64,000 bases of DNA from Abditibacteriaceae bacterium. GTDB taxonomy: Bacteria; Armatimonadota; Abditibacteriia; Abditibacteriales; Abditibacteriaceae. The stretch spans positions 62,001 to 126,000 of the forward strand of contig JAFAZH010000045.1 in assembly GCA_019239895.1 (NCBI GenBank), given 5' to 3'. Both the position numbers and the translations under genes were made by a program. Under the pieces are notes generated by a model. That model saw nothing but the letters and a program-made list of their open reading frames with translations. It did no database searches and had not been told where the DNA came from. Below, in pieces: positions 1-8,646 of the stretch (position 1 is the first letter of the stretch; every line of letters starts with the position of its first letter).

Positions 1-2
1 GC

Positions 3-89
3 CGGGGCATCGTTCAGGCAATCCAGAGAGCTACGCAAGGTGCCAAAACAGGCGGGGGAAGTATCAAGTTCTTGATGAAAAGATGTTAA
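3..89 (+). other. possible 3' end of a gene entering the window
   Basis: Frame 3 is open from the window edge and stops with TAA at 87-89. It would give a 28-residue tail ending ...GGGSIKFLMKRC, with a helix-like stretch followed by a Gly run. I do not recognise a family and the start lies outside the window. The other two plus frames also stay open for most of this distance, so this is a weak call. Bases 90-187 hold nothing I can identify. Confidence 0.2.
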
Positions 90-187
90 GCGCGGATAAG
101 TTAGGGTGCTCATAACAATGCTCCTGCTGAATCGGCCCTGCTCCATTGCTCCATCTATGATGTCGCACTGGCCATAACCAGTATAAA

Positions 188-616
188 TCAATCCTGGGGC
201 AAGTTGTCGCCATCCACCCTCTTAACTGGCTCCGGGTTGATTCCTGGCGTGGCCTGGCCGGAGTTCTGTGCAGTACGATTACGCGACTGGAGGGAAAGCC
301 CCAGGTAGGCCGCTATGGTCATCATGCCCCAGATAAAAAAGAAGAAGACATCCTGGCTATCAGGATTGGATAATTTCTGCAAAGGGACACTCAGCACAAG
401 CACAAGAGTCAAGCCCCATACGGTAGATAACACAGCAAGTTCTTGAAGATTTGCATCTGGCCCTAATTTAACAGCAGCTAAGAGACAGGCCAAAATAATA
501 CCAGCGATCACGTTCCACATGGTAAAGAAAACACCCTGCCGCAGCACAACTTGCAAGATGTCAACGCCAGCAACGACCAAGATTGTGTTCCAATTCAAGT
601 TCGATTTCATGTTCAT
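188..616 (-). CDS. small integral membrane protein, unknown function
   Basis: A 142-residue protein with about four hydrophobic stretches (roughly residues 11-25, 32-48, 58-78 and 89-107), separated by short polar turns. The C-terminal tail of about 30 residues is polar and Pro/Asn-rich. It begins at an ATG preceded by AGGGG with seven-base spacing, which supports the start. I recognise no family or catalytic motif. It lies downstream of the TadE/TadG pair in the same direction, but the hairpin at 707-739 separates them, so a shared transcript is doubtful. A role in the envelope is all that can be inferred. Confidence 0.55.
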   Translation of the reverse strand: MNMKSNLNWNTILVVAGVDILQVVLRQGVFFTMWNVIAGIILACLLAAVKLGPDANLQELAVLSTVWGLTLVLVLSVPLQKLSNPDSQDVFFFFIWGMMTIAAYLGLSLQSRNRTAQNSGQATPGINPEPVKRVDGDNLPQD

Positions 617-706
617 TATCTCGCCCCTTATATTTCCGTATCTTCGTTTGGCATTAAGCAGAGGGATTAACTTAGGTTCTTCTGGCTTCTTCGCACTTTG
701 CCAAAA

Positions 707-739
707 TGGGCCTGACCCCTTAATAAAGGGTCAGGCCCA
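707..739 (-). terminator. perfect 12-bp stem hairpin, probable terminator of the tad genes
   Basis: TGGGCCTGACCC and its exact reverse complement are separated by nine bases. On the minus strand the stem is followed by TTTT. It lies 47 bases past the TadG stop codon. The same kind of palindrome occurs as a dispersed repeat in many genomes, so it may be a repeat serving as a terminator. Confidence 0.6.
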
Positions 740-785
740 CTCTATAGCAACTGAAGGATTGATGTCCTCAGGTCAGTCGCACTGA

Positions 786-2315
786 TTACTGCACTAAGCG
801 GATACCACCAGGCACTCCCGTGCCTTTATCGTAGCCCAAACTCCAGTTAGATGTATCGTCTGCGGCAGCCGTATAGTGCGCGTGCCACATGCCACCTGGA
901 TAGTTAGCTGGCAAGGTGATGGTATCCGTCTTAGTTTGATCGTTACCCGCCAGCACTCCATTAAACGTCTGCCCCGGTAATGAATCACAGGTGTAATAGA
1001 CACCTTGGGCACCGACATCCGTGTCAAACTTGGTGATGAAGAAGTGCCCACCAGCGGCAGTAGAAGGCACATTCCCCAGTAGCACGTCGGCTGTCCCATT
1101 GGTATTGAAGTTCATCGGCAAGCGGCCCTGGGAAGAAATACTTGTGCCATTCTTACCAGCGCCGGTCGTGCCCGTAGCACCGCTATACTTATCGTGCCAG
1201 GCCGCATCAGTCATAGTGGAATTGCCATTAGCGTCCAGTGTGGAATTGCCCTGAGCGTTCACCTGGGGTGGCCCGGCGCGTAAGTTAAAGCCATTTTCGC
1301 TAGAGCCAGCGGTGCTGGTCACGTTGACCCGGAAGGTGCCTGTAGGATACTTGGTTTTATCGCCACCGTCAAAGGTAAAACCAGCGGGAGTATTCCATTT
1401 ACCATCCGTAACGGAGACATCCCCAAAACTTTTTTGCGCAATGCTTACATGATCAGCGGGATCGGTGTTATAGGGATTACCGTCCTTATCCCAGACAATC
1501 GTGTACACGGTCGTCGTAGCATTGGCAGCCGTGCCCGCCCCGGAGCTATGTACTCCCCGCAACTCATCGTAAGTCGGGACTCCACCGCTGTTGGTGCCAT
1601 CACCGGCATCCGCATAGTTATTGTTGTTGTGACAATCGGGATCGAAGATACCAACCTCAACCTTATTAGTGCCATTGACACTTGCATAATTATTCGGCAC
1701 GTTCAAGGTAAAGTTGTAGCCTTTGCCATCATAATCCGGGTTAGCCGAACCGTTATTTAAGGTATTAACACTATAGGGATCGCCGTTGCTATGCAAACCA
1801 TCCGGCCCGAAAACTGAGAACGTTACTGGCCCATCTTTTAAACCATAATAGACGGGATCAATGGGAATCTCCACCGCAATAAGATACTGGGCTGTCGCCG
1901 AAGCTGCGACATACGACTGATTTATGCCCAGGAACCCGGCAAACATCAAGTTCTGCGGTTTCCTGACCACAACGTGGTACCAGTTAGGGGTGCTTTGCCA
2001 GGGAGTCGTAGGAACCACTGTCGTGCCAGTTTGAGCGGTATCATAGCCATTTTGCTGGGCGTAATCATAAACCGCCGCCGCCGCCCCAGCCGTGTCACTA
2101 TGAGCTAAGTGCCAGGCTCCCGCCAACGCTGCGGCGTCGGCGGCGCTTTGCGCTTCAGCTTTGCGCTTATAGAGCATACCCATATCAACCGACATGGCCG
2201 CAACGCCCATAAAGGCGACCATACCCAGGGCCACATACACAATGACCATGCCTTTACGCCGTCCCTGCTTCATGCTATTCCGTCTGCTGTTTTTAGAGTT
2301 AAATTTGTTTTGCAT
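786..2315 (-). CDS. TadG-like Flp pilus-associated protein
   Basis: About 509 residues. A basic N-terminus (RRKGM) precedes one hydrophobic segment (VIVYVALGMVAFMGVAAMSV) and the TadG signature DMGMLYKRKAEAQSAADAAA with the LAGAW follow-on. This is the usual start of Tad-domain pseudopilin-like proteins, which anchor in the inner membrane and assist Flp/Tad pilus assembly or export. The remaining 430 residues are Asn/Gly/Thr-rich and look like an exported beta-rich region without a domain I can name. The start is the ATG at 2315 because GAGGTGA sits five bases upstream; a GTG three codons earlier is less likely. It follows the TadE-like gene by about 80 bases in the same direction. Tad ATPase and secretin genes are not in the window. 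Confidence 0.75.
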   Translation of the reverse strand: MQNKFNSKNSRRNSMKQGRRKGMVIVYVALGMVAFMGVAAMSVDMGMLYKRKAEAQSAADAAALAGAWHLAHSDTAGAAAAVYDYAQQNGYDTAQTGTTVVPTTPWQSTPNWYHVVVRKPQNLMFAGFLGINQSYVAASATAQYLIAVEIPIDPVYYGLKDGPVTFSVFGPDGLHSNGDPYSVNTLNNGSANPDYDGKGYNFTLNVPNNYASVNGTNKVEVGIFDPDCHNNNNYADAGDGTNSGGVPTYDELRGVHSSGAGTAANATTTVYTIVWDKDGNPYNTDPADHVSIAQKSFGDVSVTDGKWNTPAGFTFDGGDKTKYPTGTFRVNVTSTAGSSENGFNLRAGPPQVNAQGNSTLDANGNSTMTDAAWHDKYSGATGTTGAGKNGTSISSQGRLPMNFNTNGTADVLLGNVPSTAAGGHFFITKFDTDVGAQGVYYTCDSLPGQTFNGVLAGNDQTKTDTITLPANYPGGMWHAHYTAAADDTSNWSLGYDKGTGVPGGIRLVQ

Positions 2316-2395
2316 TGTCCTCACCTCATCTCCTGCCTAAAGGAGTCTTACTGCCCACTTCGCTTTATTATTCTTGCGTTAGTTCGTCTTCAGGT

Positions 2396-2926
2396 TTACT
2401 GCCCTTCAATAATCATCGTGACACTGGTTGGGACTAGATTAGGGGACTTAAACCGGCCCATGCCCGGTAAAGCCCAATCAAAAATTTTCTTATTCATCGG
2501 ATACTTCGTGGTGATAGTAATGGGCAGCCCACCGGTGCGGTTGGCGGAACCAGCTGGGTTGGAATTGCCGTTCCGGTCCAGGATCAGAATGCTGCTATCG
2601 GGTAGATCCGCTGGCAACACGCTGGTCCCGGTTGCTACCTGCCGGACGTACATACGAATCGCCGTATCAGTGGCATACGAAGTACCATTTAAGATGGTCG
2701 AAGTCTCGGAGCCATGCACTGCCGCAAAGCGTGCTCCATCGCGGGTGATGTTTTCCAGGGTCACCTGCGTGTTATAAATCAGGCCATACTGGATAAGTCC
2801 CATCGTCATGACCACTAAGACCATAGAGACCAGGGCCATTTCGACGAGAGCTTGCCCCCGGCGTTTACCCTGCGCGTAATGCACTACCTGTAATTTACGG
2901 CTGCGTCGTATATTTTTCATATTCAT
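2396..2926 (-). CDS. TadE-like pseudopilin
   Basis: About 176 residues with the TadE layout: a basic N-terminus, then RRGQALVEMALVSMVLVV, where the Glu follows the cleavage-like position and precedes the hydrophobic helix. The TRDGARFAAVHG stretch typical of the family follows. TadE proteins are minor pseudopilins processed by prepilin peptidases and act with TadG at the inner membrane. The start is the ATG at 2926: GGGAGG lies four bases upstream, and an upstream in-frame TTG falls inside that ribosome binding site. It is the first gene of the tad pair. A TATAAT at 3013-3018 may be its -10 element. Confidence 0.78.
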   Translation of the reverse strand: MNMKNIRRSRKLQVVHYAQGKRRGQALVEMALVSMVLVVMTMGLIQYGLIYNTQVTLENITRDGARFAAVHGSETSTILNGTSYATDTAIRMYVRQVATGTSVLPADLPDSSILILDRNGNSNPAGSANRTGGLPITITTKYPMNKKIFDWALPGMGRFKSPNLVPTSVTMIIEGQ

Positions 2927-3012
2927 GCTGCCTCCCTCCAAGCTATCACGCTCTGTTTTAGCAGAAATTCAAATTTTATATTTCAACATTTCTGCCAAAT
3001 ACAGTAAAAATT

Positions 3013-3018
3013 ATTATA
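3013..3018 (-). promoter_or_regulatory. possible -10 element of the tad pair
   Basis: A perfect TATAAT on the minus strand lies in an AT-rich gap, about 87 bases upstream of the TadE start. No convincing -35 hexamer is seen 16-18 bases upstream, so this is only a candidate. Confidence 0.3.
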
Positions 3019-3113
3019 ATCGGTTTTTGTACACCCTACTATTTCCATTTTAATAGAAAATCCTGCTGCCTAACCGTTAAAATTGCTCTGCAAATTTAGT
3101 TTGGTTGGGGTGG

Positions 3114-3839
3114 CTAGGGAAGTTTGACATTTAAAGCTTCACCAAAGTGGGCTGAAGTCATATTCTGCGCATGGCCATCGGCAAATAAGCCATTGACGGT
3201 GCCGCCACCCTCGGCATGATGCCATAGGTCACCATCAAATAAGACCACATCATGGCCTGGATGGGCGATATCCGCTGCTCGTAAACCTGCGAAGCCATGA
3301 ATGGTCATGTAATAGTAGCTGGTGCCAAAGCGTGCCCAGGAGGAAGGTTTTATATTGCGTAATTGCGAGGCAGAAAGCCCTTCTACCGATTGATAGAGCC
3401 GTGATTCTGTCCAGCCGACATCATCAGGGCAATGCCACACCTTGCGGTCGCGCAGATAGGGGAATAAAAGGTTGTGTAGGAGCGGAGCCGTGCGCGCATC
3501 ATCGTAGTAAATGCCACCATAGCGGGTAAATCCCGATTGAGCCGGGTTACCCCATAACTGAGGGAAGTAGTGGTCTTCCGGGTCAGTGCCACGCGGGAAC
3601 TTGCCATCGTAATCCTGGGCATACTGAGCGAAGCTGATGGCAATGCGGCCTAAGTTGGAAAGGCAGCTCTGCGTGCGTGTAATACTTCCAGCAGGGGTAT
3701 AGTTGATAGAGCGCAAAGGGCGTGTTTGCCATAGACCATAGGCCATTGCACCGAGGATCACAACAGGAAGAGCACCGTCACGCCACCAGGAGAAAGTGTG
3801 GTATCCAGAGGATCGGGATGAAGAGGAACGATTCGCCAT
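3114..3839 (-). CDS. membrane-anchored protein with pseudopilin-type (DUF1559-like) C-terminal block
   Basis: About 241 residues. One hydrophobic segment near residues 26-42 follows a Ser/Arg-rich N-terminus. The body carries SCLSNLGRIAISFAQYAQDY, a helix typical of DUF1559-like pseudopilins, then WHCPDD, and ends with NGLFADGHAQ. The last motif matches the 'H-x9-DG' C-terminal block of these proteins, although the His is spaced 12 rather than 9 residues from Asp-Gly. The canonical prepilin cleavage motif (GFTLIE-like) is absent, so it is probably a fixed membrane protein rather than an assembled pilin. The start is the ATG at 3839, with GGAAG five bases upstream; an upstream GTG lies within that region. 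It is separated from the TadE gene by an AT-rich gap. Confidence 0.65.
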   Translation of the reverse strand: MANRSSSSRSSGYHTFSWWRDGALPVVILGAMAYGLWQTRPLRSINYTPAGSITRTQSCLSNLGRIAISFAQYAQDYDGKFPRGTDPEDHYFPQLWGNPAQSGFTRYGGIYYDDARTAPLLHNLLFPYLRDRKVWHCPDDVGWTESRLYQSVEGLSASQLRNIKPSSWARFGTSYYYMTIHGFAGLRAADIAHPGHDVVLFDGDLWHHAEGGGTVNGLFADGHAQNMTSAHFGEALNVKLP

Positions 3840-3881
3840 ACCAGCTTCCACGCTCCTACCAATTAAGACTCGCTTAGTAGT

Positions 3882-5006
3882 TTAACGTGTGCAGCCAGCA
3901 CGCACCGCAATCGCCACAGCTTCCAGTTCATCAGCCCGCAACTCAGGAAAAATGGGCAACGAGAAAACTTCTTGTGCGGCCCGTTCCGCTATGGGAAACT
4001 GCCCCACCCGATAGCCCAACGATTCATAAACAGGCTGCTGGTGCAGGCAAACCGGATAGTAAATGGCCCATCCCGCCTTGGCTGCGGTCAGGGCTTCACA
4101 AATCTTATCGCGTTGAGGTGAGCGCAACGTATATTGGTGATAGACATGCCGTGCTCCCTTTCGCTCCACAGGAACCGTTAAGGGCAGGCCAGCAAAGGAT
4201 TGCGCATAGTGTGCCGCATTAGCTCGCCGCGCATCGTTCCACGCTTCGGCATGGGGCAGCTTAATGTTGAGAATGGCCGCCTGAATCGCGTGCAGGCGGG
4301 AGTTGTAGCCGATTTCATCATGCACATAACGGCGTCGCTGCCCGTGGGCGCGCAGGGTTCGCACCTTTTCAGCCAGAGCATCATCGTTCGTCGTGATTAA
4401 GCCGCCTTCACCGCAAGCCCCCAGGTTCTTGGAGGGGAAAAACGAGAAGGTCGCCATATCGCCGAGGGCACCACAGGATTGGGTCACGCCATCTAAGTCC
4501 ATCCTGGCCCCCCACGCCTGCGCCGCATCTTCCAACACTCGCAAGCCGTGACGTTGTGCAATGGCATTAATTTCCTGCATCGGAGCCGGATGCCCGAACA
4601 GATGCACCGGAATAATCGCCCGCGTGCGGGGCGTTATGGCCGCTTCAATAAGCGATGGAGCAAGATTGAAAGTGTCAGGATCAATATCCACAAAAACGGG
4701 CATTGCGCCTAAGAGCGAGACGACTTCAGCCGTGGCAATAAAAGAAAAGGTGGTGGTAATCACTTCGTCGCCGGGACGAATGCCAAGCGCACGCAGTGAA
4801 ATGAGGAGGGCATCAGTGCCATTCGCCACACCAATGGCATGTTTGACGCCAAGAGTCTGGGCCGCAGCATCCTCAAACTGAGTAACTACCGGATGCGCTC
4901 CACTGGGCACCACGTATTGACCGCTGGCCAGTAACTTCAACACCGCCGCATCAATTTCCGGCTGAAGCGACTGATATTGGCGAGCGAGGTCGAGGAGAGG
5001 AACCAT
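3882..5006 (-). CDS. DegT/DnrJ/EryC1/StrS family PLP-dependent sugar aminotransferase
   Basis: About 374 residues, the usual family length. The N-terminus is the typical MVPLLDLARQYQSL. Further on are GTDALLISLRALGI (cofactor phosphate region), TTFSFIATAEVV, LEDAAQAWGA (Asp160, pyridine-N partner) and SFFPSKNLGACGEGG with the Schiff-base lysine at about 193. The family transfers an amino group to keto-sugars linked to nucleotides for cell-surface glycans or secondary metabolites. The start is placed at the ATG at 5006; the reading frame extends upstream into an AT-rich inverted repeat that is not protein-like. No other nucleotide-sugar genes lie next to it, so the substrate cannot be inferred. 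Confidence 0.88.
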   Translation of the reverse strand: MVPLLDLARQYQSLQPEIDAAVLKLLASGQYVVPSGAHPVVTQFEDAAAQTLGVKHAIGVANGTDALLISLRALGIRPGDEVITTTFSFIATAEVVSLLGAMPVFVDIDPDTFNLAPSLIEAAITPRTRAIIPVHLFGHPAPMQEINAIAQRHGLRVLEDAAQAWGARMDLDGVTQSCGALGDMATFSFFPSKNLGACGEGGLITTNDDALAEKVRTLRAHGQRRRYVHDEIGYNSRLHAIQAAILNIKLPHAEAWNDARRANAAHYAQSFAGLPLTVPVERKGARHVYHQYTLRSPQRDKICEALTAAKAGWAIYYPVCLHQQPVYESLGYRVGQFPIAERAAQEVFSLPIFPELRADELEAVAIAVRAGCTR

Positions 5007-5010
5007 GTAT

Positions 5011-5085
5011 AGTTTTGAATTCTGAATTTTGAGTTTTGAATTACCAGACCTGAACTCAAAATTCAAAACTTAAAATTCAAAACTT
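5011..5085. repeat. AT-rich inverted repeat between tRNA-Phe and the aminotransferase
   Basis: Two roughly 32-base arms built from TTTGAATTTTGAG-like units face each other around a short centre. The left arm also repeats its unit directly. It fills the gap between the tRNA and the aminotransferase start. The DNA could form a long cruciform or hairpin in RNA. Confidence 0.6.
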
Positions 5086-5095
5086 AAAAGAAAAT

Positions 5096-5168
<73 letters not shown>

Positions 5169-5169
5169 A

Positions 5170-5542
5170 GTTCAGGTCAACTAAAACTGAGACCTTAAAC
5201 TATGAGACGAAAGTGATGGTTAATCACAAGCGCAAAATCTATTATAACGAAACGTTTGCTGAGCGTCCATACTAAAATTTGAGGTTTCTAGTAGTCTTGG
5301 CTTTTAGCAGGAGGACAGGGAATAAGAAAAGCAGGAAAGAGACGAGGATGGAGAATAGAGGATCGAATGGGTTAAACAGGGGCCAGTTGTCCTCTGATTT
5401 AAATAGCGATCCTCTATCCTCTATCCTCGTCTCCGTGTGTCTCTATGGCTAAAAATTCTTCTAACGCATCAACGGAGACCCTCTGTGGCCAATAGGCGAC
5501 TATCCGCTTTTATAAAGAAACTATCAAGCTGCTGATATTGGC
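5170..5542. other. 373-base gap without a convincing gene
   Basis: Between tRNA-Phe and the next small frame I see only the inverted repeat at 5339-5433. No ribosome binding site plus open frame of useful length is visible on either strand. Confidence 0.5.
5339..5433. repeat. inverted repeat of GAGGAT units
   Basis: Arms at about 5339-5365 and 5407-5433 are reverse complements at 25 of 27 positions, built from GAGGATAGAG-like units. A related palindrome made of the same words lies at 42826-42910, so this is a dispersed family. Confidence 0.65.
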
Positions 5543-5794
5543 ATGAGATCGGCTTTATCTGTTTATGCTGATATGGAGACATTAAAACGAGAATACTTGG
5601 ATACGACAATAATTAAACTGACCTGCAAGTATGGGTTAGTGCGGTTTAGAGGTACGCTTCAGTGTGCTGTTAGGCACCGGTTAGTCTTTGAGACCAATGA
5701 TGCGATGGAGGCCGTCTCGGCACTGGAAACTCTCACAGCGCAAGTGGGGCCAGGTGTAGGCTTTATGATTATCCTGAACGGTGTTGGGCTATGA
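5543..5794 (+). CDS. small hypothetical protein (doubtful gene)
   Basis: An 83-residue frame starting at an ATG with only a weak upstream purine run. The sequence alternates charged and hydrophobic residues, with an Ala/Glu/Val-rich helix-like stretch (DAMEAVSALETLTAQVG) near the C-terminus. No family is recognised. The composition is protein-like, but the frame is short and isolated. Confidence 0.35.
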   Translation: MRSALSVYADMETLKREYLDTTIIKLTCKYGLVRFRGTLQCAVRHRLVFETNDAMEAVSALETLTAQVGPGVGFMIILNGVGL

Positions 5795-5890
5795 GCTACT
5801 CCTACGCTACCCTGACTGCTGTGGAGAGGTTACGCTGCTGGTGTGGAACCGTCCACGTTGGGGTTAACGTGGCTTAAATCGCATAGGGTT

Positions 5891-6184
5891 TTATGGAACC
5901 TCGTCCAGTCCTGAAAACCTTCTGACCGCAACTTGGGTGACTACGATGGCGGCTGATAGTCCCATTGCCCCAACGATGCACTGAACCAGTCGCAGGATAT
6001 CATCGGCATTCTCCTGCCGCCCGGTATAGCTATAGGTGCGTTCAGGAAGAAGGTATTTCTGGCTTGGTGCGACAGCGGTGATAGTGCGTTTAAAGCCTCG
6101 ACACTCCATCGCAGCATTGAGCCGTTGGTAATCTTCCTGTAGCGGGGTATTGTGCAATTCCACCCGCACCGTGAATTTAGCCAT
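5891..6184 (-). CDS. small DUF2622-like protein
   Basis: A 97-residue protein opening MAKFTVRVELHNTPLQEDYQ and continuing AMECRGFKRTI, then YLLPERTYSY. This pattern (beta strand, short loop, helix, 'GF.RTI', then an LP.. strand) resembles small proteins annotated DUF2622, which are related to the GhoS-type ferredoxin-like fold. The C-terminal third has a hydrophobic helix and strand. Family resemblance comes from memory, and a GhoS-like RNase/antitoxin role should not be assumed. It stands alone, with gaps of more than 90 bases on both sides. Confidence 0.6.
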   Translation of the reverse strand: MAKFTVRVELHNTPLQEDYQRLNAAMECRGFKRTITAVAPSQKYLLPERTYSYTGRQENADDILRLVQCIVGAMGLSAAIVVTQVAVRRFSGLDEVP

Positions 6185-6352
6185 ACCTGCATTCTAACAA
6201 CTTGCTTTCATTATGCGCCACGTTGTAGCTACAGCAAGCGATTAGGCTCCCGGCGTAGAACGGTGTGGGTTAGGGTTGTCATGACGCACAGGAACAGGAA
6301 ATGCGTCTTGTTTAATGAGCCTTAGTTAATGGTGCCAGCAGTCTTGCCTAAC

Positions 6353-7084
6353 TCATGTAACAAGACACAACTCTTTAAGGCGGAGGGCGTTATACACGGC
6401 GTAAGCCGCTTGATCGTTATCAAAGTAAACGTAGATGGCCTTTAGGGTCTCGCTCCACTGGCGAATCAGCCGTGCCCACTCTTGCAAAGCCTCTTCGGAG
6501 TAGCTGCCCTGATAAGCTCCGCCGGGGCCATGCAAGCGAATGTAGGCGAAGTCAGCCGTGATTTCGAGCGCCGATTGAAAACCGGCCAGGTCATAAATGC
6601 AAAAAGCGACATTGTGCTGGCGTAGCACCTCGTAAACTTCTGGCGTATGCCACGTCGTGTCGCGCAGTTCAAAACTATAGCGATGCGTTAGCGGTAGAGC
6701 TGCCAGGAAAGCTTGTAACCGCTCGACGTTCACATGCCAGTGCGGGGGCAACTGGAAAAGGATAGGGCCAAGCTTCTCCCCTAATCCGGCCACGCGGGGC
6801 ATAAGATTTTCCAGACCACGCTCCGGGTCTTTTAGCTTCTTCATGTGCGTGAGGTAGCGGCTGGCTTTGACTGCAAAACAGAAGTTTTCGGGGGTGGCCT
6901 CACGCCAGTTTTCAAAGGTGGTTAACTCTGGCAAGCGATAAAAGCTGTTGTTGATTTCAACCGTATCGAAATACCGCAAATAGTGGGTCAGCATCTGCGC
7001 GGTGGGCAAGTCCGCCGGATAAAACGGGCCAAGCCAGTGCCCATAATGCCAGCCGGAAGTGCCAATGCGAATCTCAGCCGTCAT
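6353..7084 (-). CDS. DUF72 (YecE-like) TIM-barrel protein
   Basis: A 243-residue protein with the family hallmarks: IRIGTSGWHYGHWLGPFYP at the N-terminus, then LRYFDTVEINNSFYRLPE, FCFAVKASRYLTHMKKL, GPILFQLPP, and near the end IYVYFDNDQAAYAVYNAL. DUF72 proteins are about 240-300 residues, so this is full length. They adopt a TIM-barrel fold and their biochemical role is not settled. The start at 7084 gives the typical N-terminus. It is followed upstream by an inverted-repeat gap and then ung in the same direction; co-transcription is possible but not shown. Confidence 0.88.
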   Translation of the reverse strand: MTAEIRIGTSGWHYGHWLGPFYPADLPTAQMLTHYLRYFDTVEINNSFYRLPELTTFENWREATPENFCFAVKASRYLTHMKKLKDPERGLENLMPRVAGLGEKLGPILFQLPPHWHVNVERLQAFLAALPLTHRYSFELRDTTWHTPEVYEVLRQHNVAFCIYDLAGFQSALEITADFAYIRLHGPGGAYQGSYSEEALQEWARLIRQWSETLKAIYVYFDNDQAAYAVYNALRLKELCLVT

Positions 7085-7112
7085 AATTTATCGGTGCTAT
7101 TGCTATACACAA

Positions 7113-7278
7113 ACCCTATCCCCAGCCCTTCCCCTTGGTAAGGGGCAGGGAGCGTTGGCCCACCGTCGGGTAATGGCCAAAATTAAATAGTTGGATGTTG
7201 TTCCGGCAATAAATGCTGTCCCAGTAGTGCCAGTCTCGCTCCCTTCCCCTTACCAAGGGGAAGGGCTGGGGATAGGGT
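7113..7278. repeat. inverted repeat with nested dyads between DUF72 gene and ung
   Basis: Arms of about 42 bases at 7113-7154 and 7237-7278 are near-perfect reverse complements. Each arm also contains an internal dyad (CCCTTCCCCTTGGTAAGGGG type). This sequence class is common as dispersed intergenic repeats in bacteria. It can fold either as one long stem or as two hairpins. Confidence 0.7.
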
Positions 7279-7289
7279 CAACACCTAAC

Positions 7290-7967
7290 TTAAATGTCGG
7301 GAATCTGCCAGTCAATCTCTGGCTTGCCCGCCGCTTGCAAAGCATTATTGATAGCCGAGAACGGCCTGCTGCCAAAAAACCCGTTATGGGCAGAGAGGGG
7401 CGAAGGATGCGCCGATTCAACAATAACGTGGCGGCTGGTATCAATCAGGCTAACCTTTTTGCGCGCATAGCCACCCCATAATACGAAGACAACCGGGCTA
7501 TCTTTTTCGTTCACCTTACTAATCACCGCATCGGTGAACTTCTCCCAGCCTTTGCCTTTATGGGAGTTAGGTTGGTGAGCGCGCACCGTCAGCACCGCAT
7601 TCAGCATCAGCATCCCCTGCTCGGCCCACGGCACGAGATAGCCGTTATTAGGTACCTTGCAGCCTAAGTCGTGCTTCAATTCTAAAAAAATATTCACCAA
7701 TGATGGCGGCGGCTTGATGCCGGGGCGCACCGAAAAGCAGAGGCCATGTGCCTGGTTCACATCATGATACGGGTCTTGCCCCAGCAGCAGCACATTCACC
7801 TTATCATAAGGTGTGATCTTTAAGGCATTGTAGACATCTGGCTCTGGTGGATAAATCGTGTGCGCCTGCCGTTCTCCATCTACAAATTCCTGTAGCTTTT
7901 GGAAATAGGGCTTTTCTAATTCCTCACCAATAATCGGTTGCCAGCTAATGGGGAGTTCAGCAGTCAT
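7290..7967 (-). CDS. ung: uracil-DNA glycosylase, family 1
   Basis: A 225-residue enzyme, the normal size. The water-activating motif LLGQDPYHD is present (Asp at about 65), followed by GLCFSV for uracil stacking, LMLNAVLTVRAHQPNSHKGKGWEKFTD and VFVLWGGYA. The C-terminal loop ESAHPSPLSAHNGFFGSRPFS includes the catalytic histidine and minor-groove leucine. It excises uracil from DNA in base-excision repair. The start at 7967 gives the usual N-terminus. It is likely a single transcription unit, bounded by an inverted repeat downstream. Confidence 0.96.
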   Translation of the reverse strand: MTAELPISWQPIIGEELEKPYFQKLQEFVDGERQAHTIYPPEPDVYNALKITPYDKVNVLLLGQDPYHDVNQAHGLCFSVRPGIKPPPSLVNIFLELKHDLGCKVPNNGYLVPWAEQGMLMLNAVLTVRAHQPNSHKGKGWEKFTDAVISKVNEKDSPVVFVLWGGYARKKVSLIDTSRHVIVESAHPSPLSAHNGFFGSRPFSAINNALQAAGKPEIDWQIPDI

Positions 7968-8052
7968 GGGTGTTTTCCTCTTGAGATGATATTAGAGAAC
8001 CTTCACTTCAATTGCACCTTGCTTCAAATTGTGGGTGTCTCAACAAGTATAA

Positions 8053-8646
8053 TCATTCCTGCCGCGTTTGTTGGTCGTACCGCAATGACTCCGACGAGAG
8101 GCGACGCATGATGAAATCTACGCCAGTTTCCGCACCAGAACCCACAGAGAATTGCTTCTCAGCAACTTTTTCAAATCCATAACGCCCGTAAAATCTCTGT
8201 GCCCCTGGATTTTCTTCCCATACATCCAGAAAGATATTGTGATTTATTAAGCATGGGTGATTGAGGGCTGCCTCCATCAGTAAAGAGCCGATGCCCTGGT
8301 TCTGGTGGCTTGCTAAAACATAGAGACGGCGTATCTCTCTGTCACTGGGGTGGATGGCAAAGGCAGTGCTGCTGATAAGTTCCTGTTCGTGGAGATGGCT
8401 AACTCCAAATTGCACAAACCCTACAATTTCCTCTGCGCTACAGGCTAACAGAAAAGTATCGTTATCAATCATTTCGCTCATGCGTTCAAGTGAGAGGTGA
8501 TTTGCGAGGTGAGCTTCTAAATCGGCGGCAGACATTGAGTGGCCAAAGGCTGCCGTGTAGGTAATCCTGGCTAAGTCATAAAGAGCAGCGGCATCCTGAG
8601 GCACAGCTTCCCTGAGGTGTATCTTCGTTTGATAAAGGCATCCCAT
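8053..8646 (-). CDS. GNAT family N-acetyltransferase
   Basis: A 197-residue protein with the GNAT order: IHLREAVPQDAAALYDLARI, then a strand with EIVGFVQFG, the acetyl-CoA pyrophosphate loop LYVLASHQNQGIGSLLMEAA, and the terminal NPGAQRFYGRYGFEKV motif. It should transfer acetyl from acetyl-CoA to an amine whose identity cannot be read from sequence. It lies alone between ung and the PIN/DUF104 module. Confidence 0.85.
   Translation of the reverse strand: MGCLYQTKIHLREAVPQDAAALYDLARITYTAAFGHSMSAADLEAHLANHLSLERMSEMIDNDTFLLACSAEEIVGFVQFGVSHLHEQELISSTAFAIHPSDREIRRLYVLASHQNQGIGSLLMEAALNHPCLINHNIFLDVWEENPGAQRFYGRYGFEKVAEKQFSVGSGAETGVDFIMRRLSSESLRYDQQTRQE

Noticed and set aside
707-739. Hairpin as an insertion-sequence end
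   Set aside because: No transposase or paired end nearby; a terminator role fits its place after the tad genes.
5007-5066. N-terminal extension of the DegT aminotransferase
   Set aside because: The extra 20 codons are encoded by an AT-rich inverted repeat; the family N-terminus begins at 5006.
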